DNA from: Candidatus Sphingomonas phytovorans | GTDB taxonomy: Bacteria; Pseudomonadota; Alphaproteobacteria; Sphingomonadales; Sphingomonadaceae | Length of the DNA: 64,000 nt | Direction: 5' to 3' | Assembly (NCBI GenBank): GCA_029202385.1 | Contig: CP119314.1 | Coordinates: 622,501 to 686,500 of the forward strand | Shown here: one piece after another, positions 40,007 through 47,833 of the stretch | How the letters are laid out: every line of letters starts with the position of its first letter | How positions within the stretch are numbered: the stretch's first letter is position 1 | The notes under the pieces: model-generated | Told to the model about the DNA's origin: nothing | Database searches by the model: none | The model's input: the letters and a program-made list of their open reading frames with translations, nothing else | Made by a program: the position numbers and the translations under genes

Positions 40007-41542
40007 ATGAGCCGGAAACGCAGCATCCTGATCGTCGGCGGCGGCACGGCCGGCTGGATGACGGCTGCCTATCTCGCCAAGTTCCTTGAACTGTCAGGCA
40101 ATGAACGGCTCGAGATCAAGCTGCTCGAATCGCCCGAGATCGGTATCATCGGGGTGGGCGAGGGCACTTTCCCGACGATCCGGAACACGCTCCAGTTCAT
40201 CGGCATCGACGAGAGCCGCTTCATCCGCGCGACATCGGCGACGTTCAAGCAGGGCATCCGCTTCGTAGACTGGGTGCGGACGCCGGAAGAGGGCGAACAC
40301 AGCCATTTCTTCCATCCGTTCGAGGCGCCCTTCCATGCCGAGGGCGTGAGCCTGGTGCCCTATTGGCTGCTTCAGGACGAGAAGACGCGGCGGCCCTTCG
40401 CCGAGGCGATGACGATCCAGAACCGCGTGGCCGAGGCGCAGCGCGGGCCAAAGGGGCCGGGCGAGGGCGATTTCTCGGGTCCGCTGAGCTACGCCTATCA
40501 TTTCGACGCGACGATGCTGGCGCAGATCCTGGCCGAGCGCGCCCGCGAGCTTGGCGTGGTGCATCTTCAGGGCCTGCTCAACCATGTCGAGATCGACGGA
40601 ACCGGGGCGATCGACCATGTCGTCACGGCGGAGCAGGGCCGGCTCGATGCCGACCTGTATATCGACTGCACCGGTTTCCGGGCGGAACTGATCGGCCGGG
40701 CGCTGAAGGTGCCGTTCAAATCCGTCCGCTCGATCCTGTTCACTGACCGGGCGCTTGCCTGCAAGATACCCTATGAACGGCCCGACGCGCCGATCGAGAG
40801 CTATACCATCGCCGCCGCGCACGAGGCCGGGTGGACCTGGGACATCGGGCTGAACGGCGCGCGGGGGATTGGCTGCGTCTATTCGAGCGACCACATCTCC
40901 GACGATCGCGCCGCCGAAATCCTGCGTGCCTATGTCGGGCCGGGCATGCAGGATATCACGCCGCGCCATATCCTGTTCGAGCCCGGCTATCGCGAGCGGC
41001 AATGGGTGAAGAATTGCGTCGCGGTCGGCCTGTCGGGCGGGTTCCTCGAGCCGCTCGAATCGACCGGGGTGCTGGTGATCGAGGCGGCGATCGGCATGAT
41101 CGCCGAGATGTTCCCGCACAATGGCCCGGTCGATGCGCCCGCGCGCCGGTTCAACGAACTGATCGCGGCGCGGTACGACAATATCGTCAATTTCCTGAAG
41201 CTGCATTATTGTCTCAGCCAGCGCGGCGAGCCCTTCTGGCGCGACAATGCCGACCCGGCCTCGATCCCGGATCGCCTGGCCGACCTGCTCGACCAGTGGC
41301 GGCACCGGCCGCCGGGGCGCTTCGACTTCACGCTCGACCTCGAATCCTTCGCCTTCTTCAACTACCAGTACATTCTCTACGGCATGGAGTTCAGGACCGA
41401 CCTGGCGCCCAGCCGAAGCGACTTCCCCAATGTCGGCGCAGCGGAGAAGACCTTCGCGCGCATCCGCAATTTCGGGGAACGCGCCACGCTCGACCTGCCG
41501 TCGCATCGTGCCCTGATCCAGCAGATCAACCGGACGGGTTGA
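40007..41542 (+). CDS. Flavin-dependent halogenase family (tryptophan 7-halogenase-like)
   Basis: A 511-residue FADH2-dependent enzyme of the tryptophan-halogenase family. It has the FAD motif GGGTAGW (residues 11-17), the family lysine K81 (ATFKQGIRFVDW) and the catalytic-type glutamate E351 (FLEPLESTG). The W-x-W-x-I-P motif is altered to WTWDIG at 276-281. Known members chlorinate or brominate tryptophan; orphan members in sphingomonads often have no proven substrate. Several starts are possible (GTG 39983, ATG 39989, 40004, 40007). It follows the PIN toxin with no gap, and no flavin reductase or TonB receptor gene is next to it. Confidence 0.88.
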   Translation: MSRKRSILIVGGGTAGWMTAAYLAKFLELSGNERLEIKLLESPEIGIIGVGEGTFPTIRNTLQFIGIDESRFIRATSATFKQGIRFVDWVRTPEEGEHSHFFHPFEAPFHAEGVSLVPYWLLQDEKTRRPFAEAMTIQNRVAEAQRGPKGPGEGDFSGPLSYAYHFDATMLAQILAERARELGVVHLQGLLNHVEIDGTGAIDHVVTAEQGRLDADLYIDCTGFRAELIGRALKVPFKSVRSILFTDRALACKIPYERPDAPIESYTIAAAHEAGWTWDIGLNGARGIGCVYSSDHISDDRAAEILRAYVGPGMQDITPRHILFEPGYRERQWVKNCVAVGLSGGFLEPLESTGVLVIEAAIGMIAEMFPHNGPVDAPARRFNELIAARYDNIVNFLKLHYCLSQRGEPFWRDNADPASIPDRLADLLDQWRHRPPGRFDFTLDLESFAFFNYQYILYGMEFRTDLAPSRSDFPNVGAAEKTFARIRNFGERATLDLPSHRALIQQINRTG

Positions 41543-41654
41543 GGCCGGCATCGGGCGATTGCCGCGGCAATCCGCTGCATACGGTTTCGTCGCATCGTTG
41601 AAGGGGACAGGCCGGATGCGCTTGCCAGCCTTTGAGCGGCGCCTGTAAGGCTGT

Positions 41655-41709
41655 GACGGTATCGTAACCGTCAGTGTAACCAAGTCATCCAGCCTGTTGA
41701 TTAACCAAG
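41655..41709 (+). promoter_or_regulatory. Dyad and TAACCAAG repeats upstream of yfiR
   Basis: GACGGT-ATCGTA-ACCGTC (41655-41672) is followed by TAACCAAG at 41677-41684 and again at 41702-41709, 25 bp apart, 35-89 bp before the yfiR-like start. The gap after the halogenase gene holds no ORF. The repeats could bind a regulator of the c-di-GMP operon; TTAACC also resembles a CtrA half-site. Confidence 0.35.
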
Positions 41710-41743
41710 CCAGCCCTTTTTCGCGATCAGCGAGCCCTCGGCA

Positions 41744-42325
41744 ATGGGCGATCGTGCGCGCGACGGGGGTCCTGCGGCGATGATGATCCCGTTCGCCCTG
41801 GCCTGGTCGCTCCTGGCGACACTGCCGACCAATGTCGGTTTCCCCCTGCGGACCCGGGTGACGCCGGGGCCAGACCAGCCGGCGCGCGCGGTGGCGCGCA
41901 TGGTGGGCGGCATCATCAGCTACACGCGCTGGCCGGGGGATGCCGCCGCCGCGATGCGCCTGTGCGTGATCGGCAAGACACGCTTCGCCGACCACCTGGG
42001 CGAGGCGAGTCCGGTCGCGGGACGGGCGATCTCGGTCAATCGGCTGGCGACAGGCAATCCGACGATCGGGCAATCCTGCGACATTCTCTATCTCGGCGAC
42101 CTGCCCGCCGGCCAGGGCCAGCGTACGATCGCCGGGATTCGCGGCCGGGCCATCCTCTCGATCGCGGAGTCAGATCCGGCGTGCCGCGGCGGAACGATGT
42201 TCTGCCTCGACATCAAGCCGCTTGAGATATCGTTCCAGCTCAGCCTCGATGCGATCTCGCGCGGGACGGTGCGGGTCGACCCTCGTGTCCTTCGCCTGTC
42301 CGATGCCGATGGGGATGCGTCGTGA
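41744..42325 (+). CDS. yfiR: YfiR-family periplasmic repressor of a diguanylate cyclase
   Basis: YfiR holds the membrane cyclase YfiN inactive from the periplasm. This 193-residue product has a hydrophobic signal (MMIPFALAWSLLATLPTNVG), the YfiR/DUF4154 core (ARMVGGIISYTRWPGDAAAAMRLCVIGKTRFADHL, then SCDILYLGDLPAGQGQRTIAGIRGRAILSIAESDPAC) and paired cysteines. ATG 41744 is given; ATG 41780 (MMIPFALAW) may be the true start because the signal begins there. Its stop overlaps the yfiN start (TGATG). It is the first gene of a complete yfiR-yfiN-yfiB set. Confidence 0.85.
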   Translation: MGDRARDGGPAAMMIPFALAWSLLATLPTNVGFPLRTRVTPGPDQPARAVARMVGGIISYTRWPGDAAAAMRLCVIGKTRFADHLGEASPVAGRAISVNRLATGNPTIGQSCDILYLGDLPAGQGQRTIAGIRGRAILSIAESDPACRGGTMFCLDIKPLEISFQLSLDAISRGTVRVDPRVLRLSDADGDAS

Positions 42326-43548
42326 TGCCGCCGGCACGGCCGCTTCCCACGCTTCGCGCTGTGCTGGCGCGGGTGCATTTCCGCGTCACCCTGTTCGCCG
42401 TCGGCATTGCCGGGCTGACCGTGCTGCTCGCCGGCTTCGCCACGATCGTCGACTATGCCCAGCAGAACCTTCATCTGGTGGCCCAGTCGGCCAGCTATAC
42501 GGTCGCACCGGCGATCATTTTCGACGACCCGGAGGCTGCGCGCGAGAGCATCGCGCCGCTTGCCGCGGCAGAAGGCGTTGCGGAGATCGCCGTCGTCGCG
42601 TTGCGTGGCGGACGCGAACTGGTCCGGCTGGGCCATCCGGAAGAGCATGACGACCTGTTCGGCATCGACTGGCTGACCGCGCGGCTGGTCTTCCCGGACA
42701 TCGTTGCCGCGCCGGTGGTGCATCGCGGCGTCACGATCGGCGAGGTGCGGGTGCGCGGCGATCCCGCGGTCGTCGGGGGGTATATCCGTCGCGGTCTGGC
42801 CAGCGCGCTCGCGTGCCTGCTCATCACCGCCATCGCGACTCATTTCCTTGCCAGCCGGCTTCAGCAAGGCGTGATCCGCTCGCTGAACGCGATCGCCGCC
42901 GTCGCGCACAATGTGCGGGAGGAACGGGCGTTCGGTCGCCGGGCGCCGCCGGCCGGGATCGCCGAGATCGATTCGCTTGGGCGCGATTTCAATGCGCTGC
43001 TCGACGAGCTGGACGAGTGGCACGTGCATTTGCGGCGCGAGCGGGAGGAACTGAGCCATCAGGCGCGGCACGACACGCTGACCAACCTGCCGAACCGGGT
43101 CGATTTCGAACATCACCTGGCCATTGCGCTCGACCAGGCGCGCGACGGCGGCGAATCCTTCGCGATCCTTTATCTCGACGGCGACGGCTTCAAGGCGGTG
43201 AACGACCGGTATGGCCATGCCACGGGCGATCATGTGCTGATCGAGATCGCGGTCCGGCTGCGGGCGTCGATCCGCGCCCAGGATATTGCCGCGCGCCTTG
43301 GCGGAGATGAATTCGCGGTTCTGTTGCCCGCGCCAAGCGGCATGGACGCCGTCGCCCGGGTGCGCCAAAGCGTGGCCGAACGCATGGCCGAGCCGATCGC
43401 GCTATCGTCCGGCGAGACACTGGCCATGAAGCTCAGCGTCGGCGCGGCGGTGTTCCCCCAGGATGGCGCCGATATCGCCACGCTGCTGAACGTGGCGGAT
43501 GCCGGAATGTACGCCAGCAAGCAGGCGCTGCGCGAAGAGCGATCATAA
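42325..43548 (+). CDS. yfiN: YfiN-type membrane diguanylate cyclase
   Basis: A 407-residue inner-membrane enzyme that makes cyclic di-GMP from two GTP. Order: TM1 (FRVTLFAVGIAGLTVLLAGFATIV), a periplasmic PAS-like CHASE8 segment (about 45-150), TM2 (LASALACLLITAIATHFLASR), HAMP, then a GGDEF domain with the intact signature at 326-330. An inhibitory I-site RAQD (317-320) lies exactly five residues before GGDEF, so product feedback is expected. The periplasmic part is where YfiR would act. The ATG overlaps the yfiR stop. Confidence 0.93.
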   Translation: MPPARPLPTLRAVLARVHFRVTLFAVGIAGLTVLLAGFATIVDYAQQNLHLVAQSASYTVAPAIIFDDPEAARESIAPLAAAEGVAEIAVVALRGGRELVRLGHPEEHDDLFGIDWLTARLVFPDIVAAPVVHRGVTIGEVRVRGDPAVVGGYIRRGLASALACLLITAIATHFLASRLQQGVIRSLNAIAAVAHNVREERAFGRRAPPAGIAEIDSLGRDFNALLDELDEWHVHLRREREELSHQARHDTLTNLPNRVDFEHHLAIALDQARDGGESFAILYLDGDGFKAVNDRYGHATGDHVLIEIAVRLRASIRAQDIAARLGGDEFAVLLPAPSGMDAVARVRQSVAERMAEPIALSSGETLAMKLSVGAAVFPQDGADIATLLNVADAGMYASKQALREERS

Positions 43549-43590
43549 GCGGTTTTTTTGGGTTTTTGGCAAAGGAAAGACGGTTCGAAT

Positions 43591-44082
43591 ATGATGTCCC
43601 GACTGTTTCCCAAGGCGATCCTCGGCGTTGGCCTGTTCCTGCTGGCCGCTTGCCAGACCATGGCCGATCATGGCGGCTGGACCAGGGCCCAGGTCGCCGC
43701 GCTCCGCGCTAACGGCTTCGCGAAGACAGAGCGGGGCTGGGAGTTCGGCATGCAGGACCGGCTGTTGTTCGCGACCGACGAAAGCGAAATCCGGCCTCAG
43801 CAGGTCATCGTCATCCGGGACATTGCGAGCAAGCTGGTCGCGGTCGATATCCGCCGCGCCCAGGTCGAGGGCCATACCGACCGCACCGGGACCGCGCGGC
43901 ACAATGATGCGCTGTCGGTGCGCCGCGCCGCCGCGGTTGCCGACGCGCTGGCGGGTGGCGGGATACCGTTGGCCAATATCCGGGTCGAGGGGCTGGGTGC
44001 GCGCTATCCGATCGATACCAATGCCACCAAGGCGGGACGACAGGAAAACCGCCGTGTCGTGATCCTGATCGCGGCTCCCTAG
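43591..44082 (+). CDS. yfiB: YfiB-type OmpA-family outer-membrane lipoprotein
   Basis: A 163-residue lipoprotein: signal MMSRLFPKAILGVGLFLLAACQTM with the lipobox LLAAC, then an OmpA C-terminal peptidoglycan-binding domain (FATDESEIRPQQ, VEGHTDRTGTARHNDALSVRRAAAVADAL, and AGRQENRRVVILI). In the YfiBNR system YfiB sequesters YfiR at the outer membrane and so frees YfiN. It follows yfiN by 42 bp. Together the three genes make a cell-envelope-sensing c-di-GMP module. Confidence 0.92.
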   Translation: MMSRLFPKAILGVGLFLLAACQTMADHGGWTRAQVAALRANGFAKTERGWEFGMQDRLLFATDESEIRPQQVIVIRDIASKLVAVDIRRAQVEGHTDRTGTARHNDALSVRRAAAVADALAGGGIPLANIRVEGLGARYPIDTNATKAGRQENRRVVILIAAP

Positions 44083-44099
44083 CGCATCGAGCGCTACAT

Positions 44100-44225
44100 C
44101 AGAACCACCTCCCCAGTTCGTGCCGAGTAGAGATCGAACAGGCGCAGCCCGAGGTACGATTGAAGCGCGAAACGCTTGTCCCTCGATACGCCATCTCGAC
44201 TCGCTCGACGGCACTCGGGACGAAC
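44100..44225. repeat. Sphingomonad intergenic repeat, copy 2 (inverted)
   Basis: Contains the 28-bp core on the minus strand at 44173-44200 (reverse of GTCGAGATGGCGTATCGA...) and an outer CGGGACGAACGG end. It lies between converging yfiB and the DUF985 gene. Confidence 0.7.
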
Positions 44226-44249
44226 GGATCGGACATTACACACGACGAT

Positions 44250-44306
44250 TTAGAGTCGTTTCCAGCGTCACCGCTGCCGTTTCAGCTGTGCTGAAACGGA
44301 CTCTAA
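44250..44306. terminator. Nested hairpin between yfiB and the DUF985 gene
   Basis: Outer arms TTAGAGTC (44250-44257) and GACTCTAA (44299-44306) enclose a perfect 10-bp hairpin CCGTTTCAGC-TGT-GCTGAAACGG (44277-44299). The right arm covers the last bases of the DUF985 gene. It may end transcription from both sides; there is no T-run. Confidence 0.5.
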
Positions 44307-44719
44307 CGCGGCGACCAGCCGGGTGGGGCAAGCTCGAAGCCGGCGAATTCGAAAGCGGGGGTGACGACGCAGCTGACCAGGCCCCAGCCGAGCTGCGCCT
44401 CGGTGGCCTGCCACGCGCCAGCCGGGACGATTGCCTGGGGCAATTGTCCCGCCAGCACGTCGCCGCCGAGCAGATGTTCCTGCGGCGCGCCATCGTCGAC
44501 CAGCAGCCGCAACGGGCTGCCGGCATGCCACAGCCACATCTCCGCCGCGTCGACGCGATGCCAGTGCGAGCTCTGGCCGAGTTCAAGCAGGAACAGGATG
44601 GCGGTCGCCAGCCCGCGACCGGTGCCGGGTGCGGGCTGGCGGAACGTCTCGCGATACCAGCCGCCCTCCGGATGGGGGGTGAGCTCCAGCCTGGCGATGA
44701 GGGCGGCGGCGTCGTTCAT
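44303..44719 (-). CDS. DUF985 cupin-like protein
   Basis: A 138-residue cupin of the DUF985 family: [17 protein letters not shown], then [37 protein letters not shown] and a late PPGW. The His/Glu set [12 protein letters not shown] could bind a metal. The function is unknown. ATG 44719 overlaps the stop of the hydrolase gene by 4 bp (ATGA), so both are co-translated. Confidence 0.88.
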   Translation of the reverse strand: MNDAAALIARLELTPHPEGGWYRETFRQPAPGTGRGLATAILFLLELGQSSHWHRVDAAEMWLWHAGSPLRLLVDDGAPQEHLLGGDVLAGQLPQAIVPAGAWQATEAQLGWGLVSCVVTPAFEFAGFELAPPGWSPR

Positions 44720-45537
44720 GCCTTGATGAAGGCCAGGATGTCGGCGTTCAGTACGTCCGGATGAGTCGTGCACATGCCGTGCGGATAGCCCGGATAGATT
44801 TTCAGCGTGGGCTTCTGGACCAACTCCGCCGACAGCAGGGCAGCATCCTTGTAGGGAACGATCTGGTCGTCGTCGCCGTGGAGGATCAGGCAGGGCACAT
44901 CGATCTTTTTCAGGTCGTCGGTGAAGTCGGTTTCCGAAAAGGCCTTGATGCAGTCATAGTGCGCCTGGGCCGATCCCATCATGCCCTGAAGCCACCAGTG
45001 ATCCATGATCCCCTGCGAGATCGTCGCGCCCTCACGGTTATACCCGTAGAAGGGGAAGGGCACGTCCTTGTAGAGCTGGGCGCGGTTGGCGGCGAGCTGC
45101 GTGCGGAAGCCGTCGAACACCTCGATCGGCGTGCCGCCCGGATTGCTGTCGCTCTTGACCATGATCGGCGGCACCGCGCCGATCAGCACTGCCTTGGCGA
45201 CGCGCGCCGTGCCGTGCCGTCCGAGATAGCGGGCGACTTCCCCGCCGCCGGTCGAATGGCCGATATGGACCGCATCCTTCAGGTCGAGCGCGGCGGTCAG
45301 TTCAGCGACGTCGTCGGCATAGGTGTCCATCTCGTTGCCGAAGGACGGCTGGCTGGAGCGGCCATGGCCGCGACGGTCGTGCGCGATCACGCGATAGCCC
45401 TGTCCGAGAAAGAACAGCATCTGGGCATCCCAGTCGTCGGCGCTCAGCGGCCAGCCGTGATGGAACACGATCGGCTGCCCGGTGCCCCAGTCCTTGTAGA
45501 AGATATCGGTGCCGTCCCGGGTAGTGATGGTGCTCAT
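44716..45537 (-). CDS. Alpha/beta hydrolase, non-heme chloroperoxidase type
   Basis: A 273-residue alpha/beta-hydrolase. Family landmarks are the opening [38 protein letters not shown], the [12 protein letters not shown] segment, the nucleophile elbow GHSTGGG, the acid in [12 protein letters not shown] and the final His in [12 protein letters not shown]. These match cofactor-free haloperoxidases/perhydrolases. Physiological substrates of this group are mostly esters or unknown. ATG 45537 has a GGAG-type ribosome site. It is co-translated with the DUF985 cupin. Confidence 0.92.
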   Translation of the reverse strand: MSTITTRDGTDIFYKDWGTGQPIVFHHGWPLSADDWDAQMLFFLGQGYRVIAHDRRGHGRSSQPSFGNEMDTYADDVAELTAALDLKDAVHIGHSTGGGEVARYLGRHGTARVAKAVLIGAVPPIMVKSDSNPGGTPIEVFDGFRTQLAANRAQLYKDVPFPFYGYNREGATISQGIMDHWWLQGMMGSAQAHYDCIKAFSETDFTDDLKKIDVPCLILHGDDDQIVPYKDAALLSAELVQKPTLKIYPGYPHGMCTTHPDVLNADILAFIKA

Positions 45538-45603
45538 CGCGGTATCTCCTCGCAAGGTGAAGACGATCGCGGGCCGGATCTTCAGGCCCGCGACGGCAAT
45601 GGT

Positions 45604-46617
45604 CTAGGCCCGTATGGTGACACTATCCATCATCCCCGGAGAGGACCGGCGCGCCTCGATCAGCTTGACCACGAAGATGGCGAAGATCGCGACCAGGGCG
45701 CCGGCGATCATGTCAGTCAGATAATGCGTGCCTTCTACCGGCGTGGACAGCAGCATCGCGATATTGACGATGGTCAGCGGCCAGCGCAGCCGGCGGAACG
45801 GCCAGGCGGCGGCGATGAAGAGCACGGCGCTGGCGGTGTGGAAGCTGGGTGCCGAGACGAGCCCGCGCAGATCACCGAGATCGACATGGCTGATCATGTG
45901 CAGGCGCAGCTCCGGAATGATCGTCGATTCGGAGAGCTGGCTGACCGGCATATAGGGGATTGGCCCCTGCCATTGCGAAGCGAGCGGCCCCTGCGCCGGG
46001 ATGAAGCAGAACAGGACGAGGGAGATCACCGCCGCGAGCCAGAAGGAGGCGATGAACGAGCGCGCGGCCCCGCGATGATCGCGCCAGGCGAAATAGCCGA
46101 GCAGGATCGCTGGCGTGACGTAGATGCTCTGATAGGCGGCCGTGCCGAGAAGCTGGAGCGACCGGTGGGCGACGACCAGATCGTACCAGGCGAGCCAGTT
46201 GAAGCGCAGCATGTCGTCGATCCGCTGAAGCGTTGGATCGATGAAGCCCTGGGTGCCGGCTGACAGCGGATAGGTCGCGATGGCGCCCATCAGGGAGATC
46301 AGCGTGAACAGGCCGAAATATTCGGCGATGTCACGGGCGATGCGGCGGCCGGGCGTAGGCGGATGGCGCAGCGCATAACGAGTCGCGGCGGCGGTGACGC
46401 CCAGCGTAAAGAAGATGATCGTGCTCCACGCCCAGGGGTCGATCCTGAGACCCTGCCACAGCATCAGCGCGATAAGGGTGGCGAGGCTGAGCAATGTGCC
46501 ACCGGCGACCCAGGCGCCCGGAATGGCATGGGCGTGATCGGTGGCTGGGTCGGTTTGCGCATCGTCGCTGAGGCGGGTGGCCCGGAAAGTCGGTCGGGAA
46601 AAGTGGAACAAACGCAT
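45604..46617 (-). CDS. PAP2-type phosphatase, Aur1/Ipt1-like membrane protein
   Basis: A 337-residue inner-membrane protein with about six hydrophobic segments. The PAP2 motifs are SAPSFHTASAVLF (first His) and TPVEGTHYLTDMIAGALVA (second His and Asp). The layout with long N-terminal membrane part matches the PAP2_3 group, which includes the fungal inositol-phosphoceramide synthase Aur1. Since sphingomonads make sphingolipids, a lipid-headgroup transfer role is conceivable, but this is inference; a plain lipid phosphatase is equally possible. Confidence 0.82.
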   Translation of the reverse strand: MRLFHFSRPTFRATRLSDDAQTDPATDHAHAIPGAWVAGGTLLSLATLIALMLWQGLRIDPWAWSTIIFFTLGVTAAATRYALRHPPTPGRRIARDIAEYFGLFTLISLMGAIATYPLSAGTQGFIDPTLQRIDDMLRFNWLAWYDLVVAHRSLQLLGTAAYQSIYVTPAILLGYFAWRDHRGAARSFIASFWLAAVISLVLFCFIPAQGPLASQWQGPIPYMPVSQLSESTIIPELRLHMISHVDLGDLRGLVSAPSFHTASAVLFIAAAWPFRRLRWPLTIVNIAMLLSTPVEGTHYLTDMIAGALVAIFAIFVVKLIEARRSSPGMMDSVTIRA

Positions 46618-46987
46618 GCCTCGAATTGGGGCGCCGGGACGGCGTGCCTGCTGATCTGGTTCACGATGGGCGTGCTGTGACGCCGATATCGTGAACGGGC
46701 CATGACGTCCCCATGAACTTGCTACACGGCGAGGATCGCCTGATCTGGGTTAACACAGGCAAGCAGCGACTCGCAACAGGTTGGAATCGCGGAACGAACC
46801 CTGGCGGACGCGGTTGAAGTCACGACGGACGAACGATTTTTGGTGGCCGGTGCACAAACGGGATGCGATCGACGAGCACCTGGCGCTCAGTCCGAACCAC
46901 TCCCGTTGGCCCCGAATAGCCATCGAGCTTGTCGAAATGGCGTATCGAGGGGCAGGCGTTTCGCGTGCCGCCGCTGCCTCGAGACGG
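46618..46987. repeat. 370-bp gap with intergenic repeat copy 3
   Basis: Upstream of the PAP2 gene. The 28-bp repeat core lies at 46931-46958 (GTCGAAATGGCGTATCGA...), with degenerate flanks to about 47000 that run into the end of the hemerythrin-like gene. The rest (46618-46880) has no convincing gene; a promoter for the PAP2 gene is expected here but not identified. Confidence 0.6.
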
Positions 46988-47449
46988 CTATTCGGTCCCT
47001 ACTCCACGGCGATCGGTGGGAAGGCCGGGTTGCGGATCGGCGCGCTGCACTGGCAGGAAGTGGTGGATACCGGATTCCTCCGCTGCGATCCGGGCGCGAA
47101 GGCGTCGTATCAGCGCTTGAACGTCACGGCGGTAATAGGACCATTCCGTCGTGGCGGGCAGCCCCTTCCAGCGATCCATATGGTTTTCGAAATCGTCGTA
47201 GAGAGTGCGAAGCTGCGCCCGGGACTGGATGGCGAGTTGGGCGATGTGCGGTCGCCGGTCTCCCATCAACGGCACGACCACCAGGGCATCGTCGTTCGAC
47301 AAATGACTCAACACCTCTCGCGTGAAATTCCAGCGGGCCAGCATGAGAAGACCGGGCGTTTCCGGGCGAGGCCCTGCGACCATCGCCTCCAGCGATCCGG
47401 CCAGTTCCAGGATCCGGCGATGTTCGCGTTCAAGCTTCGCGATCGGCAT
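46988..47449 (-). CDS. Hemerythrin-like (HHE) protein
   Basis: A 153-residue four-helix-type protein. Candidate metal ligands are H10 (EREHRRIL), H49 with D53/D54 (LSHLSNDDALVVVPL), H90 (FENHMDRW) and E124-E125 with H129/H130 (AAEESGIHHFLP), the spacing of hemerythrin HHE cation-binding domains. Such proteins bind di-iron and sense or carry oxygen or NO. ATG 47449 (MPIAKLEREH) is chosen. The last about 20 residues are encoded by repeat-derived sequence, so the natural end may have been changed by repeat insertion. Confidence 0.72.
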   Translation of the reverse strand: MPIAKLEREHRRILELAGSLEAMVAGPRPETPGLLMLARWNFTREVLSHLSNDDALVVVPLMGDRRPHIAQLAIQSRAQLRTLYDDFENHMDRWKGLPATTEWSYYRRDVQALIRRLRARIAAEESGIHHFLPVQRADPQPGLPTDRRGVGTE

Positions 47450-47658
47450 TCGACACCCCCCGCACTCACCGGCCTGCATTCTCTGGTGATGCTAGCGGAA
47501 GCAGGGCAACCAAGGTGTTGACGACGGCTATCGTGTAAGTACGTAAGCCGATAGTCTAACCTGGATCAATGACAATATCGGAAAAGATAAAATTCGAATG
47601 GAACGGCCAGCTTTCCTGCGTGTTGTATTGCCATCGAAACAATCGAGAGGAGCACGTC

Positions 47659-47736
47659 GTGGGAAAAGGTATTCTGCTGTGGCTGATCGGCATTCCACTT
47701 CCGATCATTATCCTGCTGTTGATCTTCTGGCACTGA
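47659..47736 (+). CDS. 25-residue single-helix membrane peptide
   Basis: A GTG-started ORF encoding a short hydrophobic peptide (GKGILLWLIGIPLPII... ending IFWH) that spans the membrane once. A strong GAGAGGAG ribosome site ends 7 nt before the GTG at correct spacing, which argues that it is real. I recall similar short peptides (GILLWLxGxPxP) in other alphaproteobacteria. Function is unknown. It sits alone between converging genes in a gap of 384 bp. Confidence 0.65.
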   Translation: MGKGILLWLIGIPLPIIILLLIFWH

Positions 47737-47833
47737 CAGATGCGCGGCTTCTCGTAGAATACGAGTCCCCGTTAATACTGGGTCAGCATTGCGGCCAAGG
47801 GTCGGGGCCAGGGTTGGGGCATGTCGGCTGCCC

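Noticed and set aside
40094..42073. A 659-codon minus-strand open frame opposite the halogenase and yfiR
   Set aside because: It is an antisense shadow of two recognised genes; no motif, no ribosome site.
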